Source: Butyricicoccus faecihominis
GTDB taxonomy: Bacteria > Bacillota > Clostridia > Oscillospirales > Butyricicoccaceae
Length of the DNA stretch: 55,063 nucleotides
Direction of reading: 5' to 3'
Assembly: GCF_024462775.1 (NCBI RefSeq)
Contig: NZ_JANGCE010000027.1
Span: 1-55,063, forward strand
The translations under genes were made by a program, and so were the position numbers. Under the pieces are notes generated by a model. It made no database searches. It was not told where the DNA came from and saw only the letters and a list, made by a program, of their open reading frames with translations. Position 1 is the stretch's first letter. Every line of letters starts with the position of its first letter. Positions 34,421 through 42,086 of this stretch are shown here, in pieces.

Positions 34421-35839
34421 TTAAATGATCTGCTCGATCTCAGCCATGACGTTGTGCACCTCGGAGCCGATGATGATCTGAATGCTCGTATCCGAAAGCG
34501 TGACCACGCCCTTGACGCCCATCTGCTTGATCTTGTCCAGATTCATCAGAGAAGCGTCGCGGGTTTCGACGCGCAGGCGGGTCATACACTTGCCGATGTT
34601 TTCGATATTGCCCGCGCCGCCAAGGTTTTCGAGGATCTTCTTGGCCATGTAGGCGTAGTTCTTGTTGGACAGGGTAGCGGTCTTTTCTTCCTCGGTGATC
34701 TCTTGCGAATCGATGAAATCATCCTCGCGGCCAAGCGTTTTCAGATCGTACTTGTTGATGAGAAAACGGAAGGTGAAGAAGTAGAGCAGGAAGAAAACGA
34801 CGCCGACCGGGATCATTAAGATCACATTGCTGCCAAGGCCCCAGTTGAGCGTCATATCGATGATATTGCCGCCCGAGGAAAAGCCGAGCCGGATATGGAG
34901 CAGATAGCACACCGCGCCCGCAAGGCCGGTATACAGCGCGTGCACGAAATAAAGCTGCGGCGCGACGAACATGAAGGAAAATTCGAGCGGCTCGGTGATG
35001 CCGGTGACGAACGAGGTGATCGCAGACGAGGTCATCAGGCCCTTTACCTCGCTTTTGCGCTTTTTGGCGCACTTGTACATGGCGAGCGCCGCGCCGGGCA
35101 GGCCGAACATCATGACAACGAAGAACATGGACAGGAACAGGCCCGCGGTTGGGTCGCCCGCGAGGAAGCGGGTCATTTCGCCGGTGACGACGGTGCCGTC
35201 CGGCTGGGTGTAGGAGCCAAGGTTGAAGTAGATGTAAGAGTTGAACACGTGGTGCAGGCCGACCGGAATGAGCAGACGGTTCAAGAAACCGAAGATAAAC
35301 ACGCCGATTGCGCCGAGTCTGGCAATACCGATGGCGAAGCCGTCGAGCAGCAGCTGGATGGGCGGCCAGATATAGCTGAGCGCATAACCGAGCGCGACGG
35401 TGAAGATGGGCGCTAAGGTAATGACGAACTTTTCACCCGTAAAGAAGTCAAAGATCTTAGGGGTGTTCCATTCCTTACTGTGGTTGAAAATCCACGCGGT
35501 GAAGCAGCCCACGACGATGCCGGCGAAAATACCCATGTTGATGGTATCATCCAGCGAAGCGAAGGTGGCCTTCAGTACGAGAATGGACAGCAAGCTCGCC
35601 ACCATGGGAGAGACTTTGTCCTTTGCCTTGGCAAACGCAACCACCGCGCCAAGCGCAAACAAGATATCCATATTGCCGAATACGATGTCGCCCGCCGTCT
35701 TGAGCAACGGAATGTTTAGCATATCGTCGGACGCGATGCGGGAAAGGATGCCCGCGACCGGCATAGCCGTGACCGGGACAAGCATGGAGCGCCCGAGCTG
35801 CGCTAATTTCTTTTTTAAACTGTTCAGTGCCGCTTTCAT
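34421..35839 (-). CDS. PTS EIIBC component, alpha-glucoside/maltose type
   Basis: 472 residues. The EIIC part (1-360) has about ten membrane segments and the family loops GRSMLVPVTAMPVAGIL and TGITEPLEFSFMF. The C-terminal EIIB domain contains the phosphorylatable cysteine in IGKCMTRLRVE near residue 420. No EIIA domain is fused, so a separate glucose-type EIIA must supply phosphate. ATG 35839 follows GGGAGGA and overlaps the deacetylase stop (ATGA). It imports and phosphorylates the substrate of the GH4 enzyme. Confidence 0.9.
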   Translation of the reverse strand: MKAALNSLKKKLAQLGRSMLVPVTAMPVAGILSRIASDDMLNIPLLKTAGDIVFGNMDILFALGAVVAFAKAKDKVSPMVASLLSILVLKATFASLDDTINMGIFAGIVVGCFTAWIFNHSKEWNTPKIFDFFTGEKFVITLAPIFTVALGYALSYIWPPIQLLLDGFAIGIARLGAIGVFIFGFLNRLLIPVGLHHVFNSYIYFNLGSYTQPDGTVVTGEMTRFLAGDPTAGLFLSMFFVVMMFGLPGAALAMYKCAKKRKSEVKGLMTSSAITSFVTGITEPLEFSFMFVAPQLYFVHALYTGLAGAVCYLLHIRLGFSSGGNIIDMTLNWGLGSNVILMIPVGVVFFLLYFFTFRFLINKYDLKTLGREDDFIDSQEITEEEKTATLSNKNYAYMAKKILENLGGAGNIENIGKCMTRLRVETRDASLMNLDKIKQMGVKGVVTLSDTSIQIIIGSEVHNVMAEIEQII

Positions 35840-36639
35840 TTCTGTTCCTCCCATAATCCTTTATAGCTTGCAAGGGATACGCCCAACCGCTCCACATAGG
35901 CCCGGGTATCGGGGCTTACGAGCAGGTCGACCTCGCACATACGGTGCAGGTTGAAGGACGAGGTGAGCATTACGTCCGTATCGAGGTAAGCGGGATGGCA
36001 CATGACCTCCACCGTGTCCATGGTTTCAAACGCTTCGCGGACGATGCGCTGCATGCAATCCCAAATGCCGACCGCATATTCGGGCAACGGGGTATGAAAA
36101 TGGACGTTGGAGTTTTCAATAAAATCGATCAGGCAGTGCGGACACGGCACGCCCTCGATATCGCCATCCGTGCGGCCGGGCTTGGAATTGCGTACCGGCA
36201 GGCCGTATTCCTTGGCCAAGCGCACGAACACGGATTCCAGCCCCTTGAAAATGTGTACGTGGTGGTGCGAATCGAAGTGAGTCGGTTCAATACCGGAGGC
36301 GAGCACCTTTTCGATCTGCGCCTTCCATTCGTCGTAGACTTCGTTTGGGTCCAGCACCGTGTCCTCCTGTTTGTAGAAGGAAAGGCTGTGGAAGGTCCCG
36401 TTTGCTTCCGTGAGCGTTTTGTGGCCGCCAAGCACCGGACGGCCGCAGGTGAGCGTCAGGTGTACGCCGATACCGAGCGTCGGATGGGCTTTCGCGAGTG
36501 AAACCGCATGGTCAAACCCCGGCATACCCGCCATGAGTGTGGTCGATGTCAAAATACCGCGCAGATGACTTTCCAGAATACCGTAGTTGACGCCGTAGGA
36601 ATAGCCGAAATCATCCGCGTTGAGTATCAGTTTCTTCAT
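35836..36639 (-). CDS. ChbG/YdjC-family carbohydrate deacetylase
   Basis: 267 residues. The family start KLILNADDFGYSYGVNYGI has the metal-binding Asp-Asp. Further ligands are the histidine in GIGVHLTLTCGRP and HFDSHHHVHIF. ChbG-type enzymes remove one acetyl group from N,N'-diacetylchitobiose(-6-P) or related sugars. ATG 36639 follows AGGGAGA. It is the first gene of the operon with PTS EIIBC and GH4, so the imported sugar may carry an N-acetyl group. Confidence 0.85.
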   Translation of the reverse strand: MKKLILNADDFGYSYGVNYGILESHLRGILTSTTLMAGMPGFDHAVSLAKAHPTLGIGVHLTLTCGRPVLGGHKTLTEANGTFHSLSFYKQEDTVLDPNEVYDEWKAQIEKVLASGIEPTHFDSHHHVHIFKGLESVFVRLAKEYGLPVRNSKPGRTDGDIEGVPCPHCLIDFIENSNVHFHTPLPEYAVGIWDCMQRIVREAFETMDTVEVMCHPAYLDTDVMLTSSFNLHRMCEVDLLVSPDTRAYVERLGVSLASYKGLWEEQK

Positions 36640-36704
36640 ACTCTTTCTCCCTTTCTTTTGTGGTGCTCTCAGTATATCTTGTTGCCGACGCAGCGTAAAT
36701 ATAA

Positions 36705-36732
36705 AATATAAGTTATGAAACAGGTTACGCAA
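36705..36732 (-). promoter_or_regulatory. Possible promoter of the deacetylase/PTS/GH4 operon
   Basis: On the minus strand TTGCGT and TATATT are spaced by 16 bp. Upstream, GTTACGCAAA (36724) faces TTTGTAAC (36741) as an imperfect inverted repeat that could bind the RpiR regulator. Confidence 0.35.
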
Positions 36733-36811
36733 ATCTGGCGTTTGTAACTATGAATTCTGTCTAAATAAAGCCCATGCGTTTTGTATATATGGTTGACAGA
36801 GCGGCGTTTTC

Positions 36812-36852
36812 GCAAAAAAATAAGCGCGTTGCAGCGGAAAGCAACGCGCTCT
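36812..36852 (-). terminator. Terminator of the AbrB-like gene
   Basis: On the minus strand AGCGCGTTGC and GCAACGCGCT pair around TTTCCGCT and are followed by TATTTTTTTG. Confidence 0.8.
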
Positions 36853-36867
36853 TACTCTGTATTTGGT

Positions 36868-37116
36868 TTACTCGGCGATTTTTGCAATATCATACATGCA
36901 GCCCTTACATACATTTTTGTTCTTATAATGGATGACGTTTTTTGCATTTCCGCAAAAGACACAGGCGGGCTCATACTTTTTCAGAACGATCTGGTCGCCG
37001 TCCACATAAATTTCCAGAGAATCCCTCACACTGATATCCAGCGTTCTGCGCAATTCCATAGGGAGCACGATTCTGCCAAGTTCATCTACTTTCCTAACAA
37101 TACCGGTACTTTTCAT
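36868..37116 (-). CDS. AbrB/SpoVT-type transition-state regulator
   Basis: About 82 residues. The swapped-hairpin DNA-binding domain MKSTGIVRKVDELGRIVLPM is the standard AbrB N-terminus. The C-terminus has two CxxC pairs (CVFCGNAK and CKGC), suggesting a zinc site as in many Clostridia AbrB paralogues. Three consecutive possible starts exist (37137, 37119, 37116); 37116 gives the conserved beginning. Confidence 0.85.
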   Translation of the reverse strand: MKSTGIVRKVDELGRIVLPMELRRTLDISVRDSLEIYVDGDQIVLKKYEPACVFCGNAKNVIHYKNKNVCKGCMYDIAKIAE

Positions 37117-37273
37117 CATTATCACTCTTTCATCCATCTTTTCTCAAATTGTACCATGATTCGACAACTGAATCAATAGATTATAATTGCATTCTATTGA
37201 TTATTTCACTTGTTCTTATGGAAATATACTATAGTAATAATGATTTATTCGATAGGTTAAATAGGTGTATAAA

Positions 37274-37612
37274 ATGGCAGAATTTTATCAAATTGTAGGT
37301 GGACGCGTCCGTGCGCTGCGCGAAAAACGAAATATGACGAGGGAGGAATTGGCGGAAGCCGCGAACATATCGCCCCAATTTTTGGCTAATGTGGAGAATG
37401 GTGCGCGGGGGATATCGGCAAAGACCGCGCTCGGTCTGGCGCAGGGGCTGCAAGTGAGCACCGATTACCTGCTGACTGGCACCGAGCGGCTCGACCCGGT
37501 CATGCTGGCCGCGGAAGCGATCGCTTCGCTCAATGCCGACCAGCGCGAATTTGCCGCGGAATCGCTATACGCGATCGCGAATATCATGCTGAAAGCCCGC
37601 GAAGAGAAATAA
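37274..37612 (+). CDS. Cro/C1-type HTH regulator
   Basis: 112 residues with a classical HTH_3 domain (RVRALREKRNMTREELAEAA, then SPQFLANVENGARGIS) and a short helical C-terminus. ATG 37274 follows TAGGTG. It diverges from the AbrB-like gene and precedes the deoxyribosyltransferase/TIR-like gene. A terminator lies between them, so they are not strictly one operon. Confidence 0.85.
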   Translation: MAEFYQIVGGRVRALREKRNMTREELAEAANISPQFLANVENGARGISAKTALGLAQGLQVSTDYLLTGTERLDPVMLAAEAIASLNADQREFAAESLYAIANIMLKAREEK

Positions 37613-37648
37613 GGAAGCGCCCGGACTTTGCCGTCCGGGCGCTTTTAT
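37613..37648 (+). terminator. Terminator after the HTH gene
   Basis: AAGCGCCCGGAC and GTCCGGGCGCTT pair around TTTGCC, followed by TTA. Short U-tract, but the stem is perfect and GC-rich. Confidence 0.75.
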
Positions 37649-37652
37649 GCGC

Positions 37653-37680
37653 TTGAAAATACAGCGCGCTGTGCTATGAT
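37653..37680 (+). promoter_or_regulatory. Promoter of the TIR/NDT-like gene
   Basis: TTGAAA and TATGAT are spaced by 16 bp, 30 bp before the coding start. Confidence 0.55.
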
Positions 37681-37709
37681 GAAAAAAACAGAAAGATGGG
37701 GTGGCATAG

Positions 37710-38525
37710 ATGGAGGAAAATAAGGGCATGTGCTTTGTCATTATGCCGATCAGCGACCCGTCGGGTTATGACGAGGGCCATTTTGCAAGCATTTATCGCG
37801 ACATTTTCCGGCCCGCGATAGAGTCAGCGGGCTATGAGCCGCACCGAGTGGACGAGGATTCCAGCAGTGGACTGATTCAAGCCAAAATCATTGAAAATTT
37901 GATCCAAGCACCGATGGCGGTTTGTGATCTGAGCACACGCAACCCAAACGTTTTGTTCGAGCTGGGCATCCGTCAGGCGTTTGATAAGCCCGTGGTGCTT
38001 GTGCAGGAAAAGGGGACCGAGCGCATTTTCGATATCAACGGCATTTCCTGTTTGGACTATGACCCCCGTTTGCTATATAGCGAGGTGCTGAAAAGTCAGG
38101 ACTGCATCCGGCGGGCGATCTTAGAGACCGAGAGTAAGCCGCGCTACAACTCACTGATCAAGCTACTTAAATTATCGAGCGCAAAAATGCCCGAGGAGGG
38201 CTTAAGCAAAAATGAGATGAACGAAGTAATGCTCAACAGCATCATGGGCGCGGTACGTGAACTGAAAAAGGAACTGTCTGATGTAAGACAATGCTATTTC
38301 TTGGCGGACAAGCGGGAGACGCAGGATGCGCGGGACACGGCTGCGACGCCGGAAGAGCGCGCAGAGCGGGAAGCGATTCAAAATAAATTGTGGAAAACTT
38401 ATATGGTAACACAGCAAACGCTGAAATCGTTACCGCCACTCGATGAGAAGCAGATGAAAATATTGAAGGACGCGATCAAACAGGCCAAAGAGATCAATCA
38501 GTTTATTCCAACGCCGGACGAGTAA
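37710..38525 (+). CDS. Nucleoside 2-deoxyribosyltransferase/TIR-like domain protein
   Basis: 271 residues. The first 140 residues fit the NDT/TIR-like Rossmannoid fold: CFVIMPISDPSGYDEGHF, RPAIESAGYEPHRVDED, IQAPMAVCDLSTRNPNVLFE and LGIRQAFDKPVVLVQE. Relatives either hydrolyse nucleosides or serve as nucleotide sensors or effectors in defence systems. The C-terminal 120 residues are helical, with a coiled-coil stretch (IMGAVRELKKELSDV) that may oligomerise. It has its own promoter and stands alone beside the tail locus. Enzymatic activity is uncertain. Confidence 0.65.
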   Translation: MEENKGMCFVIMPISDPSGYDEGHFASIYRDIFRPAIESAGYEPHRVDEDSSSGLIQAKIIENLIQAPMAVCDLSTRNPNVLFELGIRQAFDKPVVLVQEKGTERIFDINGISCLDYDPRLLYSEVLKSQDCIRRAILETESKPRYNSLIKLLKLSSAKMPEEGLSKNEMNEVMLNSIMGAVRELKKELSDVRQCYFLADKRETQDARDTAATPEERAEREAIQNKLWKTYMVTQQTLKSLPPLDEKQMKILKDAIKQAKEINQFIPTPDE

Positions 38526-38555
38526 AGCGTCGAGGCGATGTCGCTGCGCGGGATA

Positions 38556-38987
38556 CTATAGTTCGTTTGTGAAGCGGTAGCCCTTTTGGCCGGTGTAGTA
38601 GGCGACGGTCCAGTTGAGAAAGGACTCGGTTACGCCGAAGTGCTCGGCAAGCTCCCACGGGTCGGTAAGGCCCGCAGCGACCGCCGCGCGAAGCTGGGGC
38701 CAAGGGATCAGCCGCCGCGCCGCCCATACGTTGGCGCGGTGTTCGTGCCGGCCGCGGGTCTCCAACGGGCATAGCTCCGTGTAAAACGCGCCGCGCATGC
38801 AGTGGCCCAGCTCGTGCGCGAGTTTGACCGTTTCATCCGCCTGCGAGCGAAGCATGGCGGGATCGAGCGCGATGGCGCACGTATCCCCCACTTGGGCGGC
38901 CAGCGCTTCCGCTTTTTTCATGGGCGTTTCATAGATGTCGATCTCTTGCGCGCGCGCCAGCGCGCGAAGCTTCTCCCGCTGGGTCAT
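38556..38987 (-). CDS. ImmA/IrrE-family metallopeptidase
   Basis: 143 residues. The zinc motif is LAHELGHCMRG (HExxH form HELGH) near residue 60, with the third ligand region HEHRANVWAA downstream. Members cleave the repressor encoded next to them when DNA damage or quorum signals occur (ImmA/ImmR of ICEBs1). It starts 3 bp after the repressor stop. Together they probably control the tail locus. Confidence 0.85.
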   Translation of the reverse strand: MTQREKLRALARAQEIDIYETPMKKAEALAAQVGDTCAIALDPAMLRSQADETVKLAHELGHCMRGAFYTELCPLETRGRHEHRANVWAARRLIPWPQLRAAVAAGLTDPWELAEHFGVTESFLNWTVAYYTGQKGYRFTNEL

Positions 38988-38990
38988 GAG

Positions 38991-39347
38991 CTATTTTCCT
39001 TTCTTTTTCCGCTGCTCCATCATGGTGCGCGCTAGCGCCATAACGTCTTCCATTAGGTCGTCGTCCACATCCGGGTCACCGAAGACCGCGAACTTGATAT
39101 CTTCCCGCCGAAGGCCCGCCGGTTTACCGGCGGGCTTCTCTTGTGCCGTGCCGCAAAGCAGTTCGTCCGCCGTGACATGCAGAAATTCAGCGATCCTTGT
39201 GAGCGTTTCCGAGGTGAGCGATTTCTTTCTGCCCGCCTTTAGATCGGACATGGTGCTTTTGCTCATGCCAAGCCGCAGGCACATGGCGCTGGGCGATATG
39301 CCCTGTGCCGCGCAGGCGGCTTTAATATTTGTGTACAGATCGGTCAT
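38991..39347 (-). CDS. cI/ImmR-like HTH repressor
   Basis: 118 residues. HTH_3 domain (NIKAACAAQGISPSAMCLRL, then MSKSTMSDLKAGRKKSLT) and a short acidic C-terminus (FGDPDVDDDLMEDVMALA). ATG 39347 follows AAGGAG; the longer frame does not. It is the likely target of the ImmA protease. Three repeated AAGTACT-GAAA boxes directly upstream are its probable operators. Confidence 0.85.
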   Translation of the reverse strand: MTDLYTNIKAACAAQGISPSAMCLRLGMSKSTMSDLKAGRKKSLTSETLTRIAEFLHVTADELLCGTAQEKPAGKPAGLRREDIKFAVFGDPDVDDDLMEDVMALARTMMEQRKKKGK

Positions 39348-39373
39348 AAACGTATGCTCCTTTTTGTGCATAA

Positions 39374-39464
39374 CGCTGAAAGTACTGAAAAGCGTTCTTT
39401 TGCATTGACAAGTACTGAAATAAGTACTATCATGAATACAGCAAGTACGAAATAGCGTTCGTGC
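39374..39464. promoter_or_regulatory. Operator array of the repressor
   Basis: Three related 20-24 bp boxes: 39374-39396 (GAAAGTACTGAAAAGCGTTC), 39407-39431 (CAAGTACTGAAATAAGTACT) and 39441-39464 (CAAGTACGAAATAGCGTTCG). Each has an AAGTAC(T) left half and an AGTACT/GCGTTC right half spaced by GAAAWA. Spacing of about 33 bp places successive boxes three helical turns apart. Confidence 0.7.
39405..39433 (+). promoter_or_regulatory. Rightward promoter under repressor control
   Basis: TTGACA (39405-39410), 17-bp spacer, TATCAT (39428-39433). The central operator box covers the spacer. No supported rightward gene begins before 40160, so the transcript has either a long leader or a regulatory RNA role, or it feeds the tail operon. 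Confidence 0.6.
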
Positions 39465-39603
39465 AGTTGGTATAACCTTATGATAGTACGATTATGCGTA
39501 CCTGTCAACGGATTTTGACCAAAAGAAGCACAGTATAGGGGGATAATTCCATGATACCACAGAACAAGTCCGTTAATCGGGACTTGCAGAACAGCGAGGC
39601 GAT

Positions 39604-39630
39604 AAAAAACCGCCCCCGAGGGGGCGGTGA
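39604..39630 (-). terminator. Terminator for the two small leftward genes
   Basis: On the minus strand CCGCCCCC and GGGGGCGG form a tight GC stem followed by TTTTTTATC. Between 39465 and 39603 I see no gene. Confidence 0.8.
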
Positions 39631-39631
39631 T

Positions 39632-39862
39632 TTAAGGGGTTGCGTCGCCGACGGAGCCGTCGCCCTTGAGCTCATGAAAGACCTTGAGCGGGGTTCGGTC
39701 GCCGTTTTCTATAATGGGGCGAGCCTTTTCGTGTCCATGCTTTGCATGCCCCTGTAATTCCGGAACGGGCGCGGTAGCGTTCTTTGCAAAATGGTTGCGC
39801 TGGTGCGCTTCCGTGCCGTGCGGCGCCTCCGGATCGGGACGGCGCATACCTGCTTTAGCCAT
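39632..39862 (-). CDS. Small hypothetical protein (MAKAGMRRP type)
   Basis: 76 residues, hydrophilic, rich in His, Pro and Lys (MAKAGMRRPDPEAPHGTEAH). AGGAGG precedes ATG 39862 at good spacing and a terminator follows, so it is very probably real. No domain recognised. It is the second gene of a two-gene leftward operon inside the tail locus. Confidence 0.65.
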   Translation of the reverse strand: MAKAGMRRPDPEAPHGTEAHQRNHFAKNATAPVPELQGHAKHGHEKARPIIENGDRTPLKVFHELKGDGSVGDATP

Positions 39863-39879
39863 AGCGATAACCTCCTGTT

Positions 39880-40086
39880 TTAGCTCTGCATGCGGTAGTT
39901 TTCATTGTTCAGGCATGCTTCGATGCGGATGTTAGACACGCGAGTGTCGTCATACAGGACATCGACCGCGTGGCTCTTGGCGTCGATATCCATTTCGACA
40001 ACACCCGGGATTGAGCTGAGCTGAGTTTTCAGCGCGGGGTCGTCCGGCGTGCCGACGCATTGGAAATGAACGTTTTTCAAAGACAT
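39880..40086 (-). CDS. Small HMA-fold-like protein without metal cysteines
   Basis: 68 residues with the pattern of a heavy-metal-associated-like ferredoxin fold (KNVHFQCVGTPDDPALKTQL, then VVEMDIDAKSHAVDVLYDD). The CxxC metal-binding loop is absent, so copper binding is unlikely. GAGGTGA precedes ATG 40086. It is 17 bp upstream of the MAKAGMRRP gene. Role unknown. Confidence 0.65.
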   Translation of the reverse strand: MSLKNVHFQCVGTPDDPALKTQLSSIPGVVEMDIDAKSHAVDVLYDDTRVSNIRIEACLNNENYRMQS

Positions 40087-40159
40087 AAAAATCACCTCAT
40101 CCCTAGCGTTTGCCAAAGAAAGGGTAAACATGCATGACAAAAGAGAGGAGAAAAACAAA

Positions 40160-40291
40160 ATGACCATGAAAACGAGCGGCCGATCACGGCCCCGTGGGGA
40201 ACGCGCCCCGCCTAGGCCGGCCGGCGGCGGGACACGCGGAAATATCCCCGACAGAAAAACATGCGCGGCAGTTTTGGGAGGCGGTAAATGA
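40160..40291 (+). CDS. Possible small first gene of the tail operon
   Basis: 43 codons, basic and proline/glycine-rich (MTMKTSGRSRPRGERAPP). GAGAGGAG lies nine bases before ATG 40160, and its TGA overlaps the next start (ATGA), which suggests translational coupling. No homology recognised. Confidence 0.45.
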   Translation: MTMKTSGRSRPRGERAPPRPAGGGTRGNIPDRKTCAAVLGGGK

Positions 40292-40695
40292 ACATCACAC
40301 AGAAAATCGCGGATGCGATCCGCACGGTTTATCCGGCGGAAAGCTGCGGCCTGTACACCGAGGAACCGGAAACGGGCTTTGCAAAGCCTTGCTTTGTCAT
40401 TGCGCCGATAAAGGGCGGCGCGCAGCCGTATCCCGGGGAGCGGCTGTTGCTGGAAGAGCAATTCGCGGTGCGGTACTATCCCAGCGAGATGGGCCCGTAT
40501 GCGGAATGCGGACAAGCGGCGCAAACGCTTTTCGGCCTGCTTGGCGCGCTGCCCGGTGTGCGTGCGACGGCGATGAGCTGGGAGGTGACCGAGGGAACGC
40601 TTCACTTGACAGCGGTCTTTTCCCACTTTGTCCGCACGGCTCGCGAGGTGGAGCCGATGGACACGCTAAACCAGACGCAGGGCGTGAAAGCATGA
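40288..40695 (+). CDS. Phage tail terminator-like protein (DUF6838-like)
   Basis: 135 residues, located immediately before the sheath gene where PBSX-like clusters encode a tail-completion/terminator protein. Features: short helix at the start (ITQKIADAIRTVYPAES), then alternating beta strands. GGGAGG precedes ATG 40288. Such a protein caps the tail tube distal to the baseplate. A 22-codon frame (40692-40760) overlaps its stop but has weak support. Confidence 0.6.
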   Translation: MNITQKIADAIRTVYPAESCGLYTEEPETGFAKPCFVIAPIKGGAQPYPGERLLLEEQFAVRYYPSEMGPYAECGQAAQTLFGLLGALPGVRATAMSWEVTEGTLHLTAVFSHFVRTAREVEPMDTLNQTQGVKA

Positions 40696-40762
40696 AAAGC
40701 ATATCTCGGATCGGAAAACAACAAAACAACAGGAATGGTTTGAAAGGAACGGTGAAGTAAAC

Positions 40763-42073
40763 ATGGCACTTGGCGGCGGAACTTGGCAGACGCAGAATAA
40801 GCCTCTGCCCGGCAGCTACATCAACTTTGTATCGGCTTCCCGCGCGACGGCGGCACTGTCCGACCGCGGCGTGGCGGCCATGCCCCTTGCATGGGGCTGG
40901 GGCCCGGAGGGCGAGGTTTTCGAGGTGACGGCGGAGGCTTTCCAGAAGGATTCGCTTTCGCTCTTCGGCTACGATTACACGCATGAAAAAATGAAGGGAC
41001 TGCGCGATCTGTTTTCCAATATTCGCAAGGCGTATTTTTATCGCTTGGGCGCGGGCGTGAAGGCGGCGAACGATTTCGCGACCGCGAAATACACCGGCAC
41101 ACGCGGCAACGATATCCAGATCGTGATCGCGAAAAACGCGGCGGATGCGGACAAGTTCGACGTTTCCACCCTGCTTGACGGCCGCGTGCGCGACATGCAG
41201 ATAGTGGCGGCGGCGGACGAGCTGAAAAGCAACGAGTTTGTCTCTTGGAAGACAAGCGCCACGCTTGCGGTAACGGCGGGTACGCCGCTGGCTGACGGCG
41301 CGGACGCGGCGGCATTAACCGGCGACGATTATCAGGCGTTTCTGGATAAGGTGGAGCCGTACAGCTTCAACACGTTGGGCTGCACGGCAACGGACGAGGC
41401 GGTAAAATCGCTGTTCGTGCAATTCACCAAGCGCCTGCGCGACGAGCAGGGCGTAAAGTTCCAGACCGTGCTATACCGCCCCGGCGCGGTCGATCACGAG
41501 GGTGTGATCGGCGTGCAGAACGCGGTGACGGAGGAAGGCTGGCCGGAATCGTCCCTTGTTTACTGGGTGACCGGCGCACAGGCCGGCTGCGCGGTGAACA
41601 AGAGCGTGCAAAACGTCAAATACAACGGCGCATTTACAGTAGACGCGTCGCTCAGTCAAGCGCAGTTGGCCGACGCGTTGGCAAAGGGCCAGTTCGTGAT
41701 GCACCGCGTGGGCGACGAAACACGCGTGCTGGACGATATCAACACCTTTGTCTCCTTTACGGAGGGCAAGGGAGAAGATTTTGCGGCTAACCAGACCGTG
41801 CGCGTGCTCGACCAGATCGGCAACGATGTGGCCGTGCTGTTCAGCGATAAATATCTGGGCGCGATCCCGAACGATAACGCGGGCCGCGTGAGCTTCTGGA
41901 GCGACGTTGTATCGCTTTTGGAGAAGTTGCAAGCCATGCGCGCAATCGAAAACTTTGTTTCGGACGATGTGACGGTGGCGCAGGGCGAGAGCAAAAAGGC
42001 GGTCGTATGCGGCGCGTCGGTGACCCCGGTCAACGCGATGAGCAAGTTGTATATGACGGTAACGGTAAATTAA
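40763..42073 (+). CDS. Contractile tail sheath protein (XkdK-like)
   Basis: 436 residues, the outer contracting cylinder. The start MALGGGTWQTQNKPLPGSYI and the segment RGNDIQIVIAKNAADADKFD match the PBSX/XkdK sheath family. The C-terminal domain (SDVVSLLEKLQAMRAIENFV ... GESKKAVVCGASVTPVNAMS) is the conserved subunit-linking part. It is followed by the tube gene, the usual order. Confidence 0.9.
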   Translation: MALGGGTWQTQNKPLPGSYINFVSASRATAALSDRGVAAMPLAWGWGPEGEVFEVTAEAFQKDSLSLFGYDYTHEKMKGLRDLFSNIRKAYFYRLGAGVKAANDFATAKYTGTRGNDIQIVIAKNAADADKFDVSTLLDGRVRDMQIVAAADELKSNEFVSWKTSATLAVTAGTPLADGADAAALTGDDYQAFLDKVEPYSFNTLGCTATDEAVKSLFVQFTKRLRDEQGVKFQTVLYRPGAVDHEGVIGVQNAVTEEGWPESSLVYWVTGAQAGCAVNKSVQNVKYNGAFTVDASLSQAQLADALAKGQFVMHRVGDETRVLDDINTFVSFTEGKGEDFAANQTVRVLDQIGNDVAVLFSDKYLGAIPNDNAGRVSFWSDVVSLLEKLQAMRAIENFVSDDVTVAQGESKKAVVCGASVTPVNAMSKLYMTVTVN

Positions 42074-42086
42074 GGAGGGACAGAAA

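Noticed and set aside
33170-36501. Several long rightward frames opposite the GH4, PTS and deacetylase genes
   Set aside because: Antisense shadows of clearly identified leftward genes.
40194-40760. 188-codon frame overlapping the tail terminator gene
   Set aside because: Composition is that of a shadow frame; the overlapping gene at 40288 has the ribosome binding site and a phage-like context.
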